Positions 63,801-64,000 of a stretch of DNA of 64,000 nt are shown here, in pieces. Origin of the DNA: Solobacterium sp. (lineage in GTDB: Bacteria > Bacillota_I > Bacilli_A > Erysipelotrichales > Erysipelotrichaceae); NCBI GenBank assembly GCA_024693325.1, contig JAILLA010000101.1:1-64000 (forward strand), written 5' to 3'. Every line of letters begins with the position of its first letter. The stretch's first letter is position 1. Under the pieces are notes generated by a model. The model saw only the letters and a list, made by a program, of their open reading frames with translations. It was not told where the DNA came from and ran no database searches. The translations under genes were made by a program, and so were the position numbers.

Positions 63801-63820
63801 TGCAGTGGCTGTTCAAATAA
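54884..63820 (+). CDS. Giant secreted BspA-repeat, vWA and cysteine-protease surface protein
   Basis: The 2978-residue protein has a signal peptide (1-28, ending VYA), a Glu/Pro-rich stretch (about 30-115), an Ig-like domain (120-195), a CUB-like domain (about 205-310), and a CxxC-pair module (about 320-365). Many BspA-type leucine-rich repeats follow (about 420-1265, with units like LTSIGSYAFYGCSSLAEITLPE). A von Willebrand A domain (about 1300-1475) has the MIDAS motif DTSGS. InlB-type repeats lie at 1610-1655 and 2115-2330. A papain-like cysteine protease is at about 1665-1870, with Cys near 1713 in WNGSCFGMSS and His near 1818 in GGHAVVAFD. C-terminal beta-sandwich repeats with GTDYT and TGKGN phrases end the protein. 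No LPXTG or S-layer anchor is seen. Confidence 0.88.
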   Translation: MLKKNKQLLSVMISFLMCFTNLVSPVYAEEIISEEPETQESAAPENTEEVIVEEAAEEDETLEEETITETAGEEQAETEPAEEEQTEPEQPEQPEETEDSFVQGDEEISEIEDDDEPVYTQLEITVLPAHLKYQIGDVVDLTGIELCARTDDETSVTVTDPDEIELISYDTSKSGVNKVQVGYAGLTAEFSIQVHTVYEHNMLLLDSNTYPQSAHNYNNSLDVSYPFVYEGAESLTLVFSESTATESGYDYIYLYDGENNQLGRYSGTELAGQTMLIPGDRFVIRLTSDGSMTAYGFSFDSITAEIYNIEHEHTESGVYTPSTCFDDAFTTYICSVCGEEYIVVDEDSAHHEYENGFCRLCGVPENAVSSGKISDTMIWAVTEEGTLYISGTGEMPDNITWEIALDSVSTVIVGSGITRIGSYAFRNFTILTSVEISSTVETIGSYAFSGCTLLSEFTIPEGVNTIENNVFNGCSGLRSVYIPDNVTSIPASSYSYSPFYNCNSALVLYCGPESKPDGWGYYWNYRSSGNQLSTNYGFSAQDYSFWTGVDKSAEVFVIPEGITRIPNNAFANLTSLTEVYFPNSVTSIGNYSFSGCTSLVSVNMPSSLKSIGDYAFQNCSKVETLSLPEGLISIGNYAFSGCKLLSELVLPGTVESVGYRFLGGCTGVNELVLPASLTSFGYYSGNSILTGSSVKTVTVSEGFEEIPDYAFYAASALESISLPDSVMSIGAYAFYNCSSLTGIAIPTGVAALPEYAFYNCSKLVSASLPEELAYLGRYVFYGCNSLTELTIPDRVTSIPEYAFYNCQSLAFNSSFSSLEYIGNYAFYNCKKITEFTLPESLTEVGWCVFSGCTQLESMTIPASLTSFRRNGNNGFLTGSSVKSLVFVEGTTFIPDNVMNGASSLTSVNLPETVTSIGSYAFYGCTSLKELSLPEALNNIGPYAFYNCRSLAELVIPVNVVSIQVDTFYGCTSLTRAVLPEGLTSIGSYAFYGCSSLAEITLPETLTGIGQYAFYNCSSLEKITIPVSVTTIPNYAFYGCGSLKTVLIPETVKNVGQYAFYNCRSLEDITVPAGQNVGNYAYANCSGTKTLTIGDNAVIGNYAFSGCTGLSSAVIGNNISYGNNVFNGVVFSGECGEGATWSLSMATGVLSIEGSYLMTDYSPENPAPWNSFTSTIKTIDISETIDGIGAWAFAECDKVQSILLPDGVKIIGENAFRRCTSLKYLEIPDGIQSIGADAFADCTVLEQVIFLGDAPSVMEDNCLGSEKATVYYPETASGFTQRLINRFAQNAWLLWDDTVPSKDIVILLDTSGSMSGKTSTLSSAAGELINSIGGAIKKTKISVVRYDSSAYTLNGFTTDPVTLQNSVASLTANGGTEYYRALSHANNLLSGRNSDIRFVIMFSDGEPNDNTSSIYALADSMRENTVIYTVGLLSSQSQRDVLINVAGSETRYFEATDIQSLVAAFIELSENFGKSEETTAEIKRHGTRHNLFTEEQTLCLNSDEMVTIYITPGTAPQYAAVDSIAIKQGGQILLRNKTGVFEGILPSAYFEKDQPVYEALLDANGNTIEEKELLLRFRDSYTITYMWGTEGGSQFAVYATDTFIPGTNIRPPKAPTLKGYTFEGWYASITCEGYSFFHILNYFNRLYVEGDITLYPKWEEDLGTLRMGVDNWTFLNNHDSFGYGDYEITTGDYARLIDGLNKSDKSAIEDDKEESWNGSCFGMSSSTVLGKEGSLEVNNFDPGSSLIGEAPIYKNIDGDTDVGTIESMINFYQLRQILGSINTIRTTWDRNNDSPNLKGIIGKMQSVNEPVVMTIIPGGGGHAVVAFDLEKTETGYTFQVYDCSLDVRNAFPVTVTVSGETYTAECDEWESKWGGDIFFKTALSAEELKALPYLVAPDVLHTAASLGSAVAGFYSMNTTYGNFTISDGKNYAVISDGYKVSGELNIICYGNEAEIGYSPKYLFELPVLSVGERYEITQSGTGTFKTTLRYSDDVNGFFAKHSANTPGTIYFGADGSVQTSYAEAVSQDISVCVNRMSTPWYNVTISGISAGFNVTPDSETVSVVPEEATTVTVAANSDFNELTLTNVPVGTGGVTVLEGQDDVCEVRDDESVLAAQGLYGFSVAFDSQLGSNVPTLYNVAYGSTVEEPGDPVREGFIFQGWFKDPDSAEPWDFENDTVTDDTILYAGWSVNPNYIISVTFHLPGVADETVYLPKRSLINAEYAPKTSDGEEYLWYVKEDFSGEPWNFAEDVAVDNMVLYGKTGECRVIFETGIDQNLPVLTTYYGMTIEEPSGLVFEGHTLCSWYTDSDFTNRWDFANDTVKEDITLYAHWLENIKDKNGADTGICIEIVEENNLTYTGKAVVPEVIVRDDGKMLTAGTDYTLSLKNNVNACDKDSSTVKASKKPQAIITGKGNYKAAEKIIVYFSIRQADLNDLSVVVPELVAAKAKNKLQTIKPTVKTEIASVPASAYTVNYYTDEALSENVKGITAAGTYHVVVEAKNSSGVYTGNLTGNAGPFTVTVVESAKLLSSSAKITVPKTISTVTELLDEDTALKTLLTKVTVGNTVFSTEDTGIDEFKSCFDVTAVDSDGTVYSQDQLGQVLLTIGKKTLKVFAKDGNSYGFVGEKSITVNVKGPTLKKADFLVTFDKESDVAVLKREYSGLCQVPDIVSTLSEERDYTVSYRKGKKTVSSDQIKNAGAYSLVITGKGAYSGTLTYTFNITKVSLSNAAAEGRIKAEQISRAVQNLTGAKPRYTVSFVNQNGNRIRLTEGTDYTAKYTNNTTANENASVTFTGKGNFAGSLSKKNMPELVFSIEKKSLNVPEITVSVEGITVKNGAVAGVKYSLYDGSKKIPAKEYTGTVEEGETHVTLTITANEINYTGTRTVAVQKTLEKTGNTKKVKTSIPNGIKYYYTGSPIRPDVSILDAEGNDISSCFTVVYGKNTGVGIGTVKIIGNPEKGYYGSKTLKITILPKWMQWLFK

Positions 63821-63863
63821 GTACTGTGACAGGACTACAGTGAACAAATTTTAATATGATAAG

Positions 63864-63915
63864 ACCAGGATCATCTTTCCTCAGATATTGCCTAAGGAAA
63901 AGGTCCTGGTTTTTC
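63864..63915 (+). terminator. Terminator of the giant surface-protein gene
   Basis: ACCAGGA (63864-63870) pairs with TCCTGGT (63904-63910), with an inner TTTCCT/AGGAAA stem, followed by T5. The last 85 bases of the window show only promoter-like AT-rich sequence, with TATAAT at 63964-63969. Confidence 0.75.
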
Positions 63916-64000
63916 TCTCGATAAAGAAAGTCTGCTTAACATATGTGCTCATGAATTGAAACATATAATCCCGGAGATCAGAAGAAACTGATGCTCTGGA

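Overview
The window looks like a chromosomal segment of a gut-type Firmicute of moderate GC. Genes carry strong AGGAGG-type ribosome binding sites and sigma-A-like promoters, and PTS sugar uptake dominates over ABC importers. The content (PTS clusters, PRD, RpiR and LysR regulators, C69 dipeptidase, a BspA-type surface protein) would suit Erysipelotrichia or a related clostridial lineage; this placement is inferred from gene families only. No rRNA, tRNA, CRISPR array or insertion sequence was recognised.

Region 1 (1-9.3 kb) is beta-glycoside metabolism. A GH1 6-phospho-beta-glucosidase is divergent from a LysR regulator. An RpiR regulator is divergent from an operon of a cellobiose-type EIIC, a ChbG-like deacetylase and two GH1 enzymes, one with phospho-type and one with non-phospho-type active-site loops. 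gpmA follows, with a perfect 20-bp palindrome over its promoter. Region 2 (9.3-20.9 kb) holds housekeeping and accessory genes: an aminotransferase, a lipoprotein, a DUF1275 membrane protein, an Orn/Lys/Arg decarboxylase, a C69 dipeptidase, an XRE-TPR regulator overlapping an MFS exporter, and a small membrane protein overlapping a GH4 glycosidase.

Region 3 (20.9-29.5 kb) is a mannose-family PTS (EIIA, B, C, D) with two SIS-domain sugar-phosphate enzymes and a GntR/UTRA regulator, followed by a HAD phosphatase and a MATE exporter. Copies of an AT-rich element, TATATAGATA, sit inside the core promoters of the PTS operon and of the divergent SIS gene. The gene set resembles Amadori-compound (fructoselysine/glucoselysine) systems. 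Region 4 (29.5-36.2 kb, all minus strand) is the most unusual. It holds a protein with a possible PD-(D/E)XK nuclease core, a tight four-gene operon (two small unknowns, a ClpP-type protease and a soluble VirD4/TraG-type ATPase), a 0.42-kb hairpin-rich non-coding stretch, and a RecQ-type helicase fused to a duplicated winged-helix-like C-terminal region. It has the flavour of a mobile-element or defence remnant, but no integrase, relaxase or attachment site is visible.

Region 5 (36.3-44.7 kb) has a D,D-carboxypeptidase, a tyrosine-phosphatase lipoprotein, and a second PTS locus: a fused EIIB-EIIA divergent from a PRD regulator, an EIIC and a formylglycine-type sulfatase. This looks like uptake and desulfation of a sulfated disaccharide. 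Region 6 (44.7-54.7 kb) is a series of mostly single-gene units: an AAA ATPase, an esterase, a cytidylate-kinase-like protein, two tandem LysR regulators, an AIM24-like protein, a coiled-coil protein, a CapA-like protein, a degenerate Fic-like protein and a PrsA-like lipoprotein. Region 7 (54.9-63.8 kb) is one 2978-residue secreted protein combining CUB-like, BspA leucine-rich-repeat, von Willebrand A, papain-like cysteine protease, InlB-type and C-terminal beta-sandwich repeats.
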